Program-made: the position numbers and the translations under genes
Source of the DNA: VGBV01 sp963780395
Lineage (GTDB): Bacteria > Actinomycetota > Thermoleophilia > Solirubrobacterales > 70-9
DNA length: 64,000 nucleotides
Reading direction: 5' to 3'
Assembly: GCA_963780395.1 (NCBI GenBank)
Contig: CAWABY010000003.1
Coordinates: 1 to 64,000, forward strand
Notes under the pieces: model-generated
Database searches by the model: none
What the model saw: the letters and a program-made list of their open reading frames with translations, nothing else
What the model was told of the DNA's origin: nothing
Part shown: positions 15,004 to 25,876 of the stretch, in pieces
Layout of the letters: the number at the start of each line of letters is the position of its first letter
Position numbering within the stretch: position 1 is the first letter of the stretch

Positions 15004-15522
15004 CTAGCGGACGCTGTAGCCGTCCGCGGCCCAGGATTCGAGCGCCGCGACGTGGCCGTCCTCGAGACCGATGCCCGGGTCGGTTGAGACCAGCAGGGTC
15101 GGGGCCCCGCGCGCCTCGGCCCACTCGTAGCAGCTCGGGTCGAGGCTGTCGTCGATCCAGGCCAGGGGACGGTCGCCGGCGTAGTCCTCGATCGCGGCCA
15201 GCTTCCAGTGGGCGGTGCCGAACCGGGCCTCGCCGTCGAAGGTGAGGTAGGGCAGGCTTGGGACGCCGAGGATGCCCGGCAGGTGGTCGTTGGCGCGATC
15301 CTCCCAGCCGGTGGCCCAGACCAGCTCATAGGTCTCGGCGAGCCGGTTCAGCCGCGGACCGGTGGGCAGCGAGATGCAGTGCAGCATCCCGTCCACCAGG
15401 TGGAGCTCGCCCGGTGCGTCCTCGGTCGGCTGGTCGTAGCCGAACAGGCTGATGACGCCGTCGACGTCGACAGCGAGCAGCGGCTTGTCGGTGTTCCTCA
15501 GAATGTTCCCCAGAATCCCCAC
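15004..15522 (-). CDS. HAD-superfamily protein, RNA-repair-type HAD domain
   Basis: A 172-aa protein with the HAD motif I as LLAVDVDGVISLFG (both Asp present), motif II region YELVWATGWEDRAN and a late motif RPLAWIDDSLDP. The pattern matches the HAD domain described in Swiss Army Knife RNA repair proteins, often found as a stand-alone protein in actinobacteria. Likely a phosphatase of unknown substrate. GTG 15522 is chosen because TAACAT lies eight bases upstream on the same strand (15531-15536), a leaderless layout. It diverges from rpsL. Confidence 0.75.
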   Translation of the reverse strand: MGILGNILRNTDKPLLAVDVDGVISLFGYDQPTEDAPGELHLVDGMLHCISLPTGPRLNRLAETYELVWATGWEDRANDHLPGILGVPSLPYLTFDGEARFGTAHWKLAAIEDYAGDRPLAWIDDSLDPSCYEWAEARGAPTLLVSTDPGIGLEDGHVAALESWAADGYSVR

Positions 15523-15530
15523 GGGCGTGG

Positions 15531-15568
15531 ATGTTAGGGGCGGTGTCTCGCCCGCGGTCCTCTATCCT
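15531..15568. promoter_or_regulatory. Divergent -10 boxes for the HAD gene and rpsL
   Basis: On the minus strand TAACAT (15531-15536) is eight bases before GTG 15522. On the plus strand TATCCT (15563-15568) is eight bases before GTG 15577. Both transcripts would start at or next to the start codon, and no SD precedes either gene. The short shared region leaves room for both -35 regions. Confidence 0.55.
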
Positions 15569-15576
15569 GCCCGACC

Positions 15577-15972
15577 GTGCCTAACACGAACCAGCTGGTC
15601 CGCAAGGGCCGCAATCCGAAGCCGAAGAAGATGTCGACCCCGGGCCTGAAGTCGGGCCAGGGTCGCAAGAAGCGCGTCGCCGCTCCCCAGCGCCGCGGCG
15701 TTTGCACCCGCGTCGCCACTGTGACCCCGAAGAAGCCGAACTCGGCCCTGAGGAAGATCGCCCGCGTGCGGCTGACCAACCAGATGGAGGTCACCAGCTA
15801 CATCCCGGGCGAGGGCCACAACCTTCAGGAGCACTCCGTCGTGCTCGTCCGCGGCGGCCGGGTAAAGGACCTTCCCGGCGTCCGCTACAAGGTCGTGCGA
15901 GGCACGCTCGACGCTGCCGGCGTCTCGGATCGCAAGCAGGGCCGCTCGCTCTACGGCGTCAAGGCTTCGTAG
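15577..15972 (+). CDS. rpsL: 30S ribosomal protein S12
   Basis: S12, 131 aa from GTG 15577, sits at the decoding centre. It has the usual TVTPKKPNSALRKIARV segment with the Lys residues where streptomycin-resistance changes occur, and YIPGEGHNLQEHSVVLVRGG followed by DLPGVRYKVVRG. No resistance substitution is evident. The gene appears leaderless (TATCCT eight bases upstream, no SD). rpsG follows after four bases. Confidence 0.96.
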   Translation: MPNTNQLVRKGRNPKPKKMSTPGLKSGQGRKKRVAAPQRRGVCTRVATVTPKKPNSALRKIARVRLTNQMEVTSYIPGEGHNLQEHSVVLVRGGRVKDLPGVRYKVVRGTLDAAGVSDRKQGRSLYGVKAS

Positions 15973-15976
15973 CTAG

Positions 15977-16447
15977 ATGCCCCGCCGCAACCAGGCCACG
16001 ATCCGTCCGCTGGAGCCGGACTCGCTCTACCGCAGCCGGCTGGTCCAGCAGTTGATCAACAAGGTGATGACCGCCGGCAAGAAGTCGCTCGCCGAGCAGA
16101 TCACCTACGACGCGCTCTCGGTGGTCGGCGAGCGCACCGGCAACAACCCGGTCGAGGAGCTGGAGAACGCGATCAAGCAGCTCACCCCGGTGCTCGAGGT
16201 GCGTTCGCGCCGGGTCGGGGGCGCCACCTATCAGGTTCCGGTTGAGGTGCCTGCGCGCCGCGCCCGCACCCTGGCGGTGCGCTGGCTGGTGGAGTTCGCC
16301 CGCGCCCGTGGCGAGAAGTCGATGCCCGAGCGCCTCGCGAACGAGATCCTGGACGCGGCGAAGCAGCAGGGCAACGCCTGGAAGCGCAAGGACGACATCT
16401 ACCGCATGGCCCAGGCCAACAAGGCCTTCGCCCACTACCGCTGGTAG
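15977..16447 (+). CDS. rpsG: 30S ribosomal protein S7
   Basis: S7, 156 aa, is the assembly primary binder of the 30S head and lines the E site. It starts MPRRNQATIRPLEPD and has VQQLINKVMTAGKKSLAEQI and the conserved VGGATYQVPVEVPARRA loop. Length and order after rpsL are standard. A strong inverted repeat follows, and the usual fusA neighbour is delayed by two genes on the other strand. Confidence 0.96.
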   Translation: MPRRNQATIRPLEPDSLYRSRLVQQLINKVMTAGKKSLAEQITYDALSVVGERTGNNPVEELENAIKQLTPVLEVRSRRVGGATYQVPVEVPARRARTLAVRWLVEFARARGEKSMPERLANEILDAAKQQGNAWKRKDDIYRMAQANKAFAHYRW

Positions 16448-16460
16448 ATAGCCCTCGGGC

Positions 16461-16499
16461 TTGGCGCCTTTCTCGGGCTATAGCCGACTAAAGCGCCAA
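16461..16499. terminator. Bidirectional terminator between rpsG and a convergent gene
   Basis: TTGGCGCCTTT (16461-16471) pairs with AAAGCGCCAA (16490-16499) with one bulged base. Inside the loop is a perfect GGCTATAGCC palindrome (16476-16485). The A/T ends give a T-rich tail for transcripts from either side, as expected between convergent genes. Confidence 0.6.
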
Positions 16500-16501
16500 C
16501 T

Positions 16502-17041
16502 TCAGCCGCGAGCGCTACCGGAGGGCTCGAAGCTCCCCTCCGACGCCGGTTCCTCCTGCCTTCCCTGCTGATTCTCGTCCCGCCCCGGCGCACTGGAGCG
16601 CTCCCTCCGCATCGTCGCGAGTGCGGCGCCGCACCCGGTAAGCACCAGCGAGCCAGCGAGCTCGAACCAGAAGCCCGCGGCGGGCTCGGCCTTGGCGTCG
16701 ATGAAGGAGTCGTCGTCGAGGGCGCCGATGCTGTTGGCGTCGGGCAGGTCGATGACGAGGAAGATCAGAAGCGCGATCACCCCGCAGACCGCGACGCCGA
16801 AGCAGGCGCCCTGAGCGAGCGCGTCGCCCCTCGCCGCGAGCGCCACCACCAGCAGCACCAGCGACAGGGCCGCCACGATCAGCGTCGCGTAGCCGTGCTG
16901 GTCGGAGGCGTCGATCTCGCCCAGCGCCTCGCCGCCGGGCGGGGTCAGCTCGAACAGGTTGGTGAACTGCGAGGCGGCCAGCAGCGCCGCCGCCGCGGCG
17001 CAGGCCAGCACCAGCAGCGTCTCGGTGGGGCGTTTTCTCAC
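16502..17041 (-). CDS. Four-span membrane protein, partner of the upstream paralogue
   Basis: A 179-aa protein with about four hydrophobic helices (near residues 8-26, 50-70, 76-98 and 125-148) and a polar C-terminal tail. Its core, with TLIVAALSLVLLVVALAARG, VIDLPDANSIGALDD and AAGFWFELAGSLVLTG, matches the last part of the neighbouring 17038-18285 product (TLAVDLPQGLDTGRVGD, IEGFWTQLIASLVLVG). The two are therefore probably duplicates. The start overlaps the neighbour's stop by four bases, implying one transcript. No family name or function is offered. Confidence 0.7.
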   Translation of the reverse strand: MRKRPTETLLVLACAAAAALLAASQFTNLFELTPPGGEALGEIDASDQHGYATLIVAALSLVLLVVALAARGDALAQGACFGVAVCGVIALLIFLVIDLPDANSIGALDDDSFIDAKAEPAAGFWFELAGSLVLTGCGAALATMRRERSSAPGRDENQQGRQEEPASEGSFEPSGSARG

Positions 17042-18285
17042 GCGCCGGCCCCCCAGCCGGCGGCCTGCCCGGGCCCCTGGCTCCCGCGCGGCGTTTCCGG
17101 CCCGGCGGCCAGATCGCGCTCGCGGCTCGGGTCCCGCCTGGCATCGCTGCTGCGGCTCAGCGCCAGCCCGCTTCCCACCAGCACCAGCGAGGCGATCAGC
17201 TGCGTCCAGAAGCCCTCGATCAGGTGGGCCTCCGTGCCCTCGTAGGCGTCACCGACCCTTCCGGTGTCGAGGCCCTGCGGAAGGTCCACCGCCAGCGTCA
17301 CCAGCACGCCGACCGCACCGATCGCGGCGACCCAGAGCCCCAGGCGGCGGCGGCCGCGCAGCGCGAGCCAGGTGAGGACAAGCGCCGCGATCGCCAGCGG
17401 CAGCAGGACGTAGAGATGCGGGTCGCCCGCGGGCTCCTGGTCGATGCGAGGGACGGGAGCGACGGTCCCGACCTCGCCCGAGTACTGCTCGCCGCCGATT
17501 GCCGTGGCGCGGTAGTCGATGAACTGCGAGACGGCCAAGGCAACCGCGGCTGCGCCCGCGATCCCCGCGAAGGTCCGCGCCGGGGTCACGTGGGCGTCGA
17601 CCCAGCGGGCGACCGCCCGGGCGGCCCCGACGATCCGATCGCTGGTCCAGGACAGCACCGCGAGCATCGCGCTCAGCACCCAGCCGACCGCTCGGATCAC
17701 GGCGAACAAGGCCGCCGAGACGAAGGGGGCGATCGGGGCCAGCACGGCGCGGATGCCCCGCCAGAGCGGACGCAGGACGACGAGGATCCCGGCGAGGACG
17801 GGCTGCAGCCACTTACGGGTGCGAGCCAGCGCCGGCTCGGCACGCCGCCGCCCGTTCGCCCAGCCCAGCTTCGCGCGCCGCCTCGACTCGGGCCCGACCC
17901 CCTTGGTCCAGACCCACAGGTCGTCGAGCTGGGCCCGATGGAGCCCAAGGCGTTCCCGCCGCGAAAGGCTTCGGCGCCGGCGACGACGGCGCCGGCGAGA
18001 CTCCTTCGACGCCCGCCGCCGCCTCGGCTTCTCGGCCGCCTTGGGCTCTTTCCCCTCCTCTTTCCGCTCGCGGGACTTGGCCTCGGCCCGCGCCTGCGCT
18101 TCCGCCTCCGCCTCCGCCTTGGCCCTGGCCTTGGTCTCGGCTTTCTCCCGCTCCTCGGCTGCGGCCCTCTCCTCCGCCCTCGCCCTGGTCTCGGCACGGA
18201 CCATCTCGGCCTTCTCGGCCAGGCGGTCCCTGGCGGCCTTCTTGCGCCTGCGGCGCTCTCTGAATCCCTCTCTGGAGCCCATCAT
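17038..18285 (-). CDS. Large membrane protein with charged N-terminal coiled coil
   Basis: A 415-aa protein starting ATG 18285. Residues 1-120 are Arg/Lys/Glu/Ala-rich and probably helical (repeats of AEA and ARA type). A middle region has helices near 160-205 (VLVVLRPLWRGIRAVLAPIA), and the C-terminal four-helix domain from about 245 is paralogous to the downstream gene. The conserved element is an extracytoplasmic loop ending in VDLP followed by a FW-containing last helix. It interrupts the rpsG-fusA linkage on the opposite strand. Function unknown. Confidence 0.68.
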   Translation of the reverse strand: MMGSREGFRERRRRKKAARDRLAEKAEMVRAETRARAEERAAAEEREKAETKARAKAEAEAEAQARAEAKSRERKEEGKEPKAAEKPRRRRASKESRRRRRRRRRSLSRRERLGLHRAQLDDLWVWTKGVGPESRRRAKLGWANGRRRAEPALARTRKWLQPVLAGILVVLRPLWRGIRAVLAPIAPFVSAALFAVIRAVGWVLSAMLAVLSWTSDRIVGAARAVARWVDAHVTPARTFAGIAGAAAVALAVSQFIDYRATAIGGEQYSGEVGTVAPVPRIDQEPAGDPHLYVLLPLAIAALVLTWLALRGRRRLGLWVAAIGAVGVLVTLAVDLPQGLDTGRVGDAYEGTEAHLIEGFWTQLIASLVLVGSGLALSRSSDARRDPSRERDLAAGPETPRGSQGPGQAAGWGAGA

Positions 18286-18293
18286 GCCCTTGC

Positions 18294-18435
18294 TATCATC
18301 GCGCCTCGCCCACGCACGCTCTCGGAGAACCGGGTGCGGACGCGGGCAATAGCCGCTTCAATGGAGAACTACGACACATAGGAGCAGGTCGGGTCATCTG
18401 ATGCGCCAGCGCTCAGGCCCGGCAGGGCCTTTTTT
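18294..18435 (+). ncRNA. Candidate terminated leader or small RNA before fusA
   Basis: TATCAT (18294-18299) could start an RNA near 18306. The RNA would end at a strong terminator: AGGCCC (18415-18420), loop GGCA, GGGCCT (18425-18430), then T to 18435. An outer pairing CAGCGC with GCGCTG encloses the terminator, and a later GGGCC offers an alternative partner. A six-codon ORF (MENYDT, 18361-18381) lies inside. The terminator is well supported; an attenuator or sRNA role is inference. Confidence 0.5.
18415..18435 (+). terminator. Intrinsic terminator 146 bases before fusA
   Basis: Perfect 6-bp stem AGGCCC/GGGCCT with tetraloop GGCA, followed by an unbroken T run. It points toward fusA although no annotated plus-strand gene ends just before it, which is why the upstream stretch is proposed as a leader RNA. 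Confidence 0.75.
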
Positions 18436-18581
18436 GTGCGCTGAAACGGGCCTCACCCTATCCGCTCCGCCGCGCCCGCCCGTGCAGTCCCTCGCTCGTC
18501 AGGGCGTCCAGCACCAGCTTCATCGATCAGCATCGCCAAGAGCATCAAACCGACCCAGATAGGAACGAAAAGACCAAGATC

Positions 18582-20696
<2,115 letters not shown>

Positions 20697-20719
20697 GCAC
20701 GAAACACGCGGTAGCTGGC

Positions 20720-20749
20720 TATATTCCCCAGGTTCGTCCGCACACGAAC
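20720..20749 (+). promoter_or_regulatory. tuf promoter and leader hairpin
   Basis: TATATT at 20720-20725 is a strong -10 box in the fusA-tuf gap. Just downstream GTTCGT (20732-20737) and ACGAAC (20744-20749) form a small stem at the probable 5' end of the tuf message, which could stabilise it. The leader is about 85 nt, and AAAGGAG precedes ATG 20817. Confidence 0.5.
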
Positions 20750-20816
20750 GAAGAAACAGACTTCACACGCACCGCAGACCGAGACTTAGAGCAACCAAGA
20801 AAGCCAAAGGAGCGAG

Positions 20817-22001
<1,185 letters not shown>

Positions 22002-22007
22002 CTGCAA

Positions 22008-22029
22008 GCGGGCCCCATCCGGGGCCCGC
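22008..22029 (+). terminator. Strong hairpin after tuf
   Basis: GCGGGCCCC (22008-22016) and GGGGCCCGC (22021-22029) form a perfect 9-bp stem with loop ATCC, seven bases after the tuf stop. There is no T run, so it would be an I-shaped terminator of the kind common in actinobacteria, or an mRNA 3'-end stabiliser. Confidence 0.6.
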
Positions 22030-22089
22030 ACTACGAGCGGCCCTCGGATGAGTTGGGCAAGGGCCGCGAAAACCGCAAGACATACGACC

Positions 22090-22118
22090 GGGGCGTTGCC
22101 TCACATGGGCAGCGCCCC
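22090..22118 (+). promoter_or_regulatory. Stem-loop in the rpsJ leader
   Basis: GGGGCGTTGCC (22090-22100) pairs with GGCAGCGCCCC (22108-22118) over 11 bp with one G-T pair and loop TCACATG, 55 bases before the rpsJ start. It is the dominant structure of the 144-base leader of the S10 operon. It may be a terminator or an autoregulatory element; no known S10-leader motif is recognised. Confidence 0.45.
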
Positions 22119-22173
22119 TGTTGCGTCGCCACCACAACAGCATAAGAAGAGAGAAAACTGACTCGCCAGCACC

Positions 22174-22494
22174 ATGGCTTCTTTGACATCAGGAAAAATC
22201 AGGATTCGGCTCAAGGCGTATGACCACGACGCCATAGACCGGGCTGCCCAGGAGATCGTCGGGACCGCCGAGCGGACCGGCGCGACCGTGTCCGGGCCCG
22301 TGCCGCTGCCGACCGAGAAGAACGTCTACTGCGTGATCCGCAGCCCGTTCAAGGACAAGGACTCGCGCGAGCACTTCGAGATCCGCACGCACAAGCGCCT
22401 GATCGACATTCATCAGCCGACCCCGAAGACCGTCGACGAGCTGCAGCGGATGGAGACCCTGCCGGCCGGCGTCGACGTGGAGATCAGGCTCTAG
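22174..22494 (+). CDS. rpsJ: 30S ribosomal protein S10 (NusE)
   Basis: S10, 106 aa, works in the 30S head and as NusE in antitermination. The core KIRIRLKAYDHDAIDRAA, PLPTEKNVYCVIRSPF and FEIRTHKRLIDIHQPTPKT are all present. The start at ATG 22174 adds MASLTSG before the usual first motif. It opens the S10 cluster; rplC begins nine bases after the stop. Confidence 0.95.
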   Translation: MASLTSGKIRIRLKAYDHDAIDRAAQEIVGTAERTGATVSGPVPLPTEKNVYCVIRSPFKDKDSREHFEIRTHKRLIDIHQPTPKTVDELQRMETLPAGVDVEIRL

Positions 22495-22503
22495 GTGGAC
22501 GTG

Positions 22504-23193
22504 GTGAGCGCGATCGTAGGCAAGAAGCTGGGCATGACCCGCGTCTTCGACGAGGACGGCACGGCCGTGCCCGTGACGGTGATCGAGGCCGCGCCGAACA
22601 CGATCACGGGAATCCGCAAGGCCGACCGCGACGGCTACGACGCCGTGCAGCTCGCCGGCGAGCCCACCGAGGAGCGCAAGCTGACCAAGGCCGAGCTGGG
22701 CCATCTGAAGAAGGCGGGGGCCGGCCCGTCGCGCACCGTGGTCGAGTTCCGCGACACCGAATTCCCCGCTGCCGGCAGCGGCGGCGATGCCGAGGGCGGC
22801 GAGGGAGAGGAGGCGGACGCATCCGGTGGGGGCTCCGAGCGCAAGGTGGGGGACTCCGTCACCGTCGCCGACTTCGAGGCCGGCGACAAGGTCAAGATCG
22901 CCGCCGTCTCCGTCGGCAAGGGCTTCCAGGGAACGATCAAGCGCCACAACTTCAGCCGTGGCCCGGTCACCCACGGCTCCCACAACGTCAGGGCTCCCGG
23001 CTCCGCCGGCGCCAGCGCCGACCCCGCCCGGATCTTCCCCGGGCAGAAGATGCCGGGCCGCATGGGAGCGGGGCGCCGCACCCAGCGCGGCGCCACCATC
23101 CACGGCGTCGACGCCGATCGCAACCTGCTGCTGGTCAAGGGCTCGGTGCCCGGCGGGCGCAACGCGACGGTCGAGGTGCGCTCCGATGGCTGA
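22504..23193 (+). CDS. rplC: 50S ribosomal protein L3 with acidic internal insertion
   Basis: L3, 229 aa, shapes the peptidyl transferase region. GTG 22504 (MSAIVGKKLGMTRVF) is preferred over GTG 22495 because AGGTGG at 22493-22498 then serves as SD. The protein has GFQGTIKRHNFSRGPVTHGS and KMPGRMGAG as expected. Between about residues 83 and 112 an acidic Gly/Glu-rich insertion (SGGDAEGGEGEEADASGGGS) interrupts the globular domain before the DSVTVADFEAGD strand. It overlaps rplD by eight bases. Confidence 0.94.
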   Translation: MSAIVGKKLGMTRVFDEDGTAVPVTVIEAAPNTITGIRKADRDGYDAVQLAGEPTEERKLTKAELGHLKKAGAGPSRTVVEFRDTEFPAAGSGGDAEGGEGEEADASGGGSERKVGDSVTVADFEAGDKVKIAAVSVGKGFQGTIKRHNFSRGPVTHGSHNVRAPGSAGASADPARIFPGQKMPGRMGAGRRTQRGATIHGVDADRNLLLVKGSVPGGRNATVEVRSDG

Positions 23194-23839
23194 GGCAGCG
23201 GAGAAGAAGGCGGGCGCCGCGGCCTCCTCGGCCAAGGCCCCGGTGCTGGGCAAGCAGGCGAAGGCCGACCTGCCGAAGGCCCTGTTCGCGGAGCCGTTCC
23301 ACGAGTCCCTGGTGCACCAGGCGGCGCGCGCCGACCTCAACGCGCGGCGCCGCGGCACCCATTCGACCCTGACCCGTGGCGAGGTTGCGATGACCACCGC
23401 CAAGGCCTGGCGGCAGAAGGGCACCGGCCGGGCGCGCGCGGGCGCTCTCAGCGTCCCCCACCGCTACGGCGGCGGCGTCGCCTTCGGCCCGAAGCCGCGC
23501 CACTACACCTTCAAGATCAACCGCAAGGCCCGCCGCCGCGCGCTCCGCGCCGCGCTCAGCGTCCACGCCGAGCGCGGCAGCGTCGCCGTGCTGGACGGCT
23601 CGGGTTTCGAGAAGCCATCGACCAAGCAGGCGGCTCAGGCGCTTCAGAAGTGGGGCGGGGACGCGCCGACGCTGGTCGTGATCGGGGCCGACGAGGAGGC
23701 CGCCGCAAAGAGCTTCCGCAACATCCCCCGCGTGCAGGTGGCCCAGGCCACGGCAGCCGGCGTGGCCGACGTGATCGGCGCCGCCTCGCTGGTGGTTTCC
23801 CAGGAGGCCCTGAAGGAGCTGGAAGGGAGGGCGGGCTGA
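23186..23839 (+). CDS. rplD: 50S ribosomal protein L4
   Basis: L4, 217 aa from ATG 23186, with an N-terminal Ala/Lys extension (MAEAAEKKAGAAASSAKAPV) before the usual LPKALFAEPFHESLVHQA. The exit-tunnel loop WRQKGTGRARAGALSVPHRY is intact, with no macrolide-type change obvious. The C-terminal domain LVVIGADEEAAAKSFRNIP is normal. It overlaps both neighbours slightly, so translation is coupled through rplC-rplD-rplW. Confidence 0.95.
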   Translation: MAEAAEKKAGAAASSAKAPVLGKQAKADLPKALFAEPFHESLVHQAARADLNARRRGTHSTLTRGEVAMTTAKAWRQKGTGRARAGALSVPHRYGGGVAFGPKPRHYTFKINRKARRRALRAALSVHAERGSVAVLDGSGFEKPSTKQAAQALQKWGGDAPTLVVIGADEEAAAKSFRNIPRVQVAQATAAGVADVIGAASLVVSQEALKELEGRAG

Positions 23840-24135
23840 TGGACCCTCGCCAGGTGATCATCCGCCCCGTGGTCTCGGAGAAGAGCTACGCGCTGATGGC
23901 GGACGGCAAGTACACCTTCCGCGTCCACGAGCGGGCGCACAAGACGCAGATCGCGCAGGCGATCGAGCAGATCTTCGAAGTCAAGGTGCGTTCGGTGAAG
24001 ACCGCCAAGGTCCGCGCCAAGCCCAAGCGCCGCGGCCTCAGCAGCGGCACCAGCCGCTCTTGGAAGAAGGCCGTCGTCCAGCTCGCCCCCGGTCAGCGCA
24101 TCGAGCTGTTCGAGGGCGCGGCGGTGGAGGGCTAA
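23839..24135 (+). CDS. rplW: 50S ribosomal protein L23
   Basis: L23, 98 aa, lies at the tunnel exit and docks SRP and trigger factor. It starts at ATG 23839 within the rplD stop (TGATG) and reads MDPRQVIIRPVVSEKSYALM, then KYTFRVHERAHKTQIAQAIE and KVRSVKTAKVRAKPKRRG. Length is typical. Confidence 0.95.
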   Translation: MDPRQVIIRPVVSEKSYALMADGKYTFRVHERAHKTQIAQAIEQIFEVKVRSVKTAKVRAKPKRRGLSSGTSRSWKKAVVQLAPGQRIELFEGAAVEG

Positions 24136-24144
24136 GGAGATCTG

Positions 24145-24981
24145 ATGGCAACCCGCAAGACAAAGCCGACCAGCCCCGGGCGCCGCTTCGGCACCTACCA
24201 GGTGCGCGAGGAGCTCAGCGGCGACGACCCGGCGAAGTCGCTCGTCGAGGGCAAGAAGCGCTCGAGCGGCCGCAACGCGGCCGGGCGCATCACTTCGCGC
24301 CACCGCGGCGGCGGCGCCAAGCGGCTGTACCGGCGTATCGACTTCAAGCGCACCAAGGACGGCGTGCCCGCCAAGGTCGCGACGATCGAGTACGACCCCA
24401 ACCGCAGCGCCTACATCGCGCTGCTCAACTACGCCGACGGCGAGAAGCGCTACATCCTCGCTCCGCAGGGGCTCGCGGTCGGCGCCGAAGTCGTCTCCGG
24501 AGAGGGCGCCGACATCACCCCGGGCAACGCGCTGCCGCTCGCCCGGATCCCGACCGGCACAGTCGTCCACAACGTCGAGCTGACGCCTGGCCAGGGCGGG
24601 CGCCTCGGCCGCGCCGCCGGCACCGCGATCCAGGTGGTGGCCAAGGAGGGCCCGATGGTCTCGCTGCGGCTGCCCTCTTCGGAGGTGCGGATGGTCCGCG
24701 GCGAGTGCCGCGCCACGGTGGGTTCCCTGACCAACCCGGAGCACCAGAACGTGAAGTGGGGCAAGGCCGGCCGCAACCGCCACCGCAACAAGCGCCCGCA
24801 GACCCGCGGCGTCGCCATGAACCCGGTGGACCACCCGCACGGCGGCGGCGAGGCCCATCACACTCCCGGCGGGCACCCAGTGACCCCGTGGGGCAAGCCC
24901 ACGCTCGGCTACCGCACCCGCAAGAAGGGGAAGAAGTCCGATCAGCTCATCGTCCGCGGCCGCCGCAGGAAGAAGAGGTGA
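24145..24981 (+). CDS. rplB: 50S ribosomal protein L2
   Basis: L2, 278 aa, binds 23S rRNA at the peptidyl transferase centre. It has GRITSRHRGGGAKRLYRRID, the OB-fold and SH3 parts, and the conserved C-terminal GVAMNPVDHPHGGGEA with the key His. AAGGAG precedes ATG 24145. No unusual extension. Confidence 0.97.
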   Translation: MATRKTKPTSPGRRFGTYQVREELSGDDPAKSLVEGKKRSSGRNAAGRITSRHRGGGAKRLYRRIDFKRTKDGVPAKVATIEYDPNRSAYIALLNYADGEKRYILAPQGLAVGAEVVSGEGADITPGNALPLARIPTGTVVHNVELTPGQGGRLGRAAGTAIQVVAKEGPMVSLRLPSSEVRMVRGECRATVGSLTNPEHQNVKWGKAGRNRHRNKRPQTRGVAMNPVDHPHGGGEAHHTPGGHPVTPWGKPTLGYRTRKKGKKSDQLIVRGRRRKKR

Positions 24982-24985
24982 GCTG

Positions 24986-25267
24986 ATGGGACGCTCGACC
25001 AAGAAGGGGCCGTGGGCCGAGGAGCGCCTGCTGAAGCGGATCAGCGCGATGAACGAGTCGGGCCAGAAGGCCATGGTCAAGACCTGGTCGCGCAAGTCCA
25101 CCGTCTTCCCGGAGATGGTCGGCCACACGATCGCCGTCCACGATGGCCGCAAGCACGTGCCCGTCTACATCTCGGAGTCGATGGTCGGCCACAAGCTGGG
25201 CGAGTTCGCCCCGACCCGCACCTTCCGCGCGCACTCCGGCGCCGGCTCGGCGCAGAAGGACGACTAG
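24986..25267 (+). CDS. rpsS: 30S ribosomal protein S19
   Basis: S19, 93 aa, in the 30S head near the A-site finger. It shows MGRSTKKGPWAEERLLKRI, TWSRKSTVFPEMVGHTIAVH and KLGEFAPTRTFRAH. The start follows rplB by four bases; length and sequence are standard. Confidence 0.96.
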   Translation: MGRSTKKGPWAEERLLKRISAMNESGQKAMVKTWSRKSTVFPEMVGHTIAVHDGRKHVPVYISESMVGHKLGEFAPTRTFRAHSGAGSAQKDD

Positions 25268-25275
25268 GGGAGCTG

Positions 25276-25869
25276 ATGGCCGAGCCTAAGGACACCGAGA
25301 AGAAGGACGCGGCCAAGAAGGACGCGGCCAAGCCGGCAACCAGGAAGAAGGCGGCAAAGAAGCCCGCCGCCAAGGCGGCGGCGGCCAAGGCCCCCGCGAA
25401 GAAGCAGACCGCGAAGAAGGCCGAGCCGAAGAAGCCCGCAGCCAGGAAGACTTCGGCCAAGAAGCCCGCGAGCGCCAAGGCGGACGAGGCGAAGCCCAAG
25501 CCCAAGGCCGCTGCAAAGCAGCCGGCAGAGCGACCGCTGGTCAAGGCCCGCGCCAGCTACGTGCGGGTCGCGCCTCGCAAGGCGCGACTGATCGCCGACC
25601 AGGTCCGCGGCAAGCCGCTCGAGGACGCGCTGACGACGCTGCGCTTCTCCTCGCGGGGGGCCGCGCAGGACATTCTCAAGCTGATCAATTCCGCGGCGGC
25701 CAACGCCGAGAACAACCACGACCTCGTCGCCGACGACCTCATGGTCGCCGACATCACCGTCGATGAGGGGCCGACGCTGCGCCGTTACCGCCCCCGCGCG
25801 CTCGGCCGCGCCACCCGTATCAACAAGCGAACCAGCCACATCAACGTGGCGCTGACCCCCGAGGACTGA
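25276..25869 (+). CDS. rplV: 50S ribosomal protein L22 with long Lys/Ala N-terminal extension
   Basis: L22 lines the exit tunnel. The L22 domain proper occupies the last 115 or so residues (KARASYVRVAPRKARLIADQ to SHINVALTPED). Ahead of it about 80 residues consist almost only of Lys, Ala, Pro and Glu, with AAKK/AKKPA-type repeats like histone H1 tails. ATG 25276 with GGGAGCTG is the only credible start, so the extension is part of the protein (197 aa, against about 115 normally). The basic tail may bind rRNA or DNA. Confidence 0.93.
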   Translation: MAEPKDTEKKDAAKKDAAKPATRKKAAKKPAAKAAAAKAPAKKQTAKKAEPKKPAARKTSAKKPASAKADEAKPKPKAAAKQPAERPLVKARASYVRVAPRKARLIADQVRGKPLEDALTTLRFSSRGAAQDILKLINSAAANAENNHDLVADDLMVADITVDEGPTLRRYRPRALGRATRINKRTSHINVALTPED

Positions 25870-25876
25870 GGAGAGC

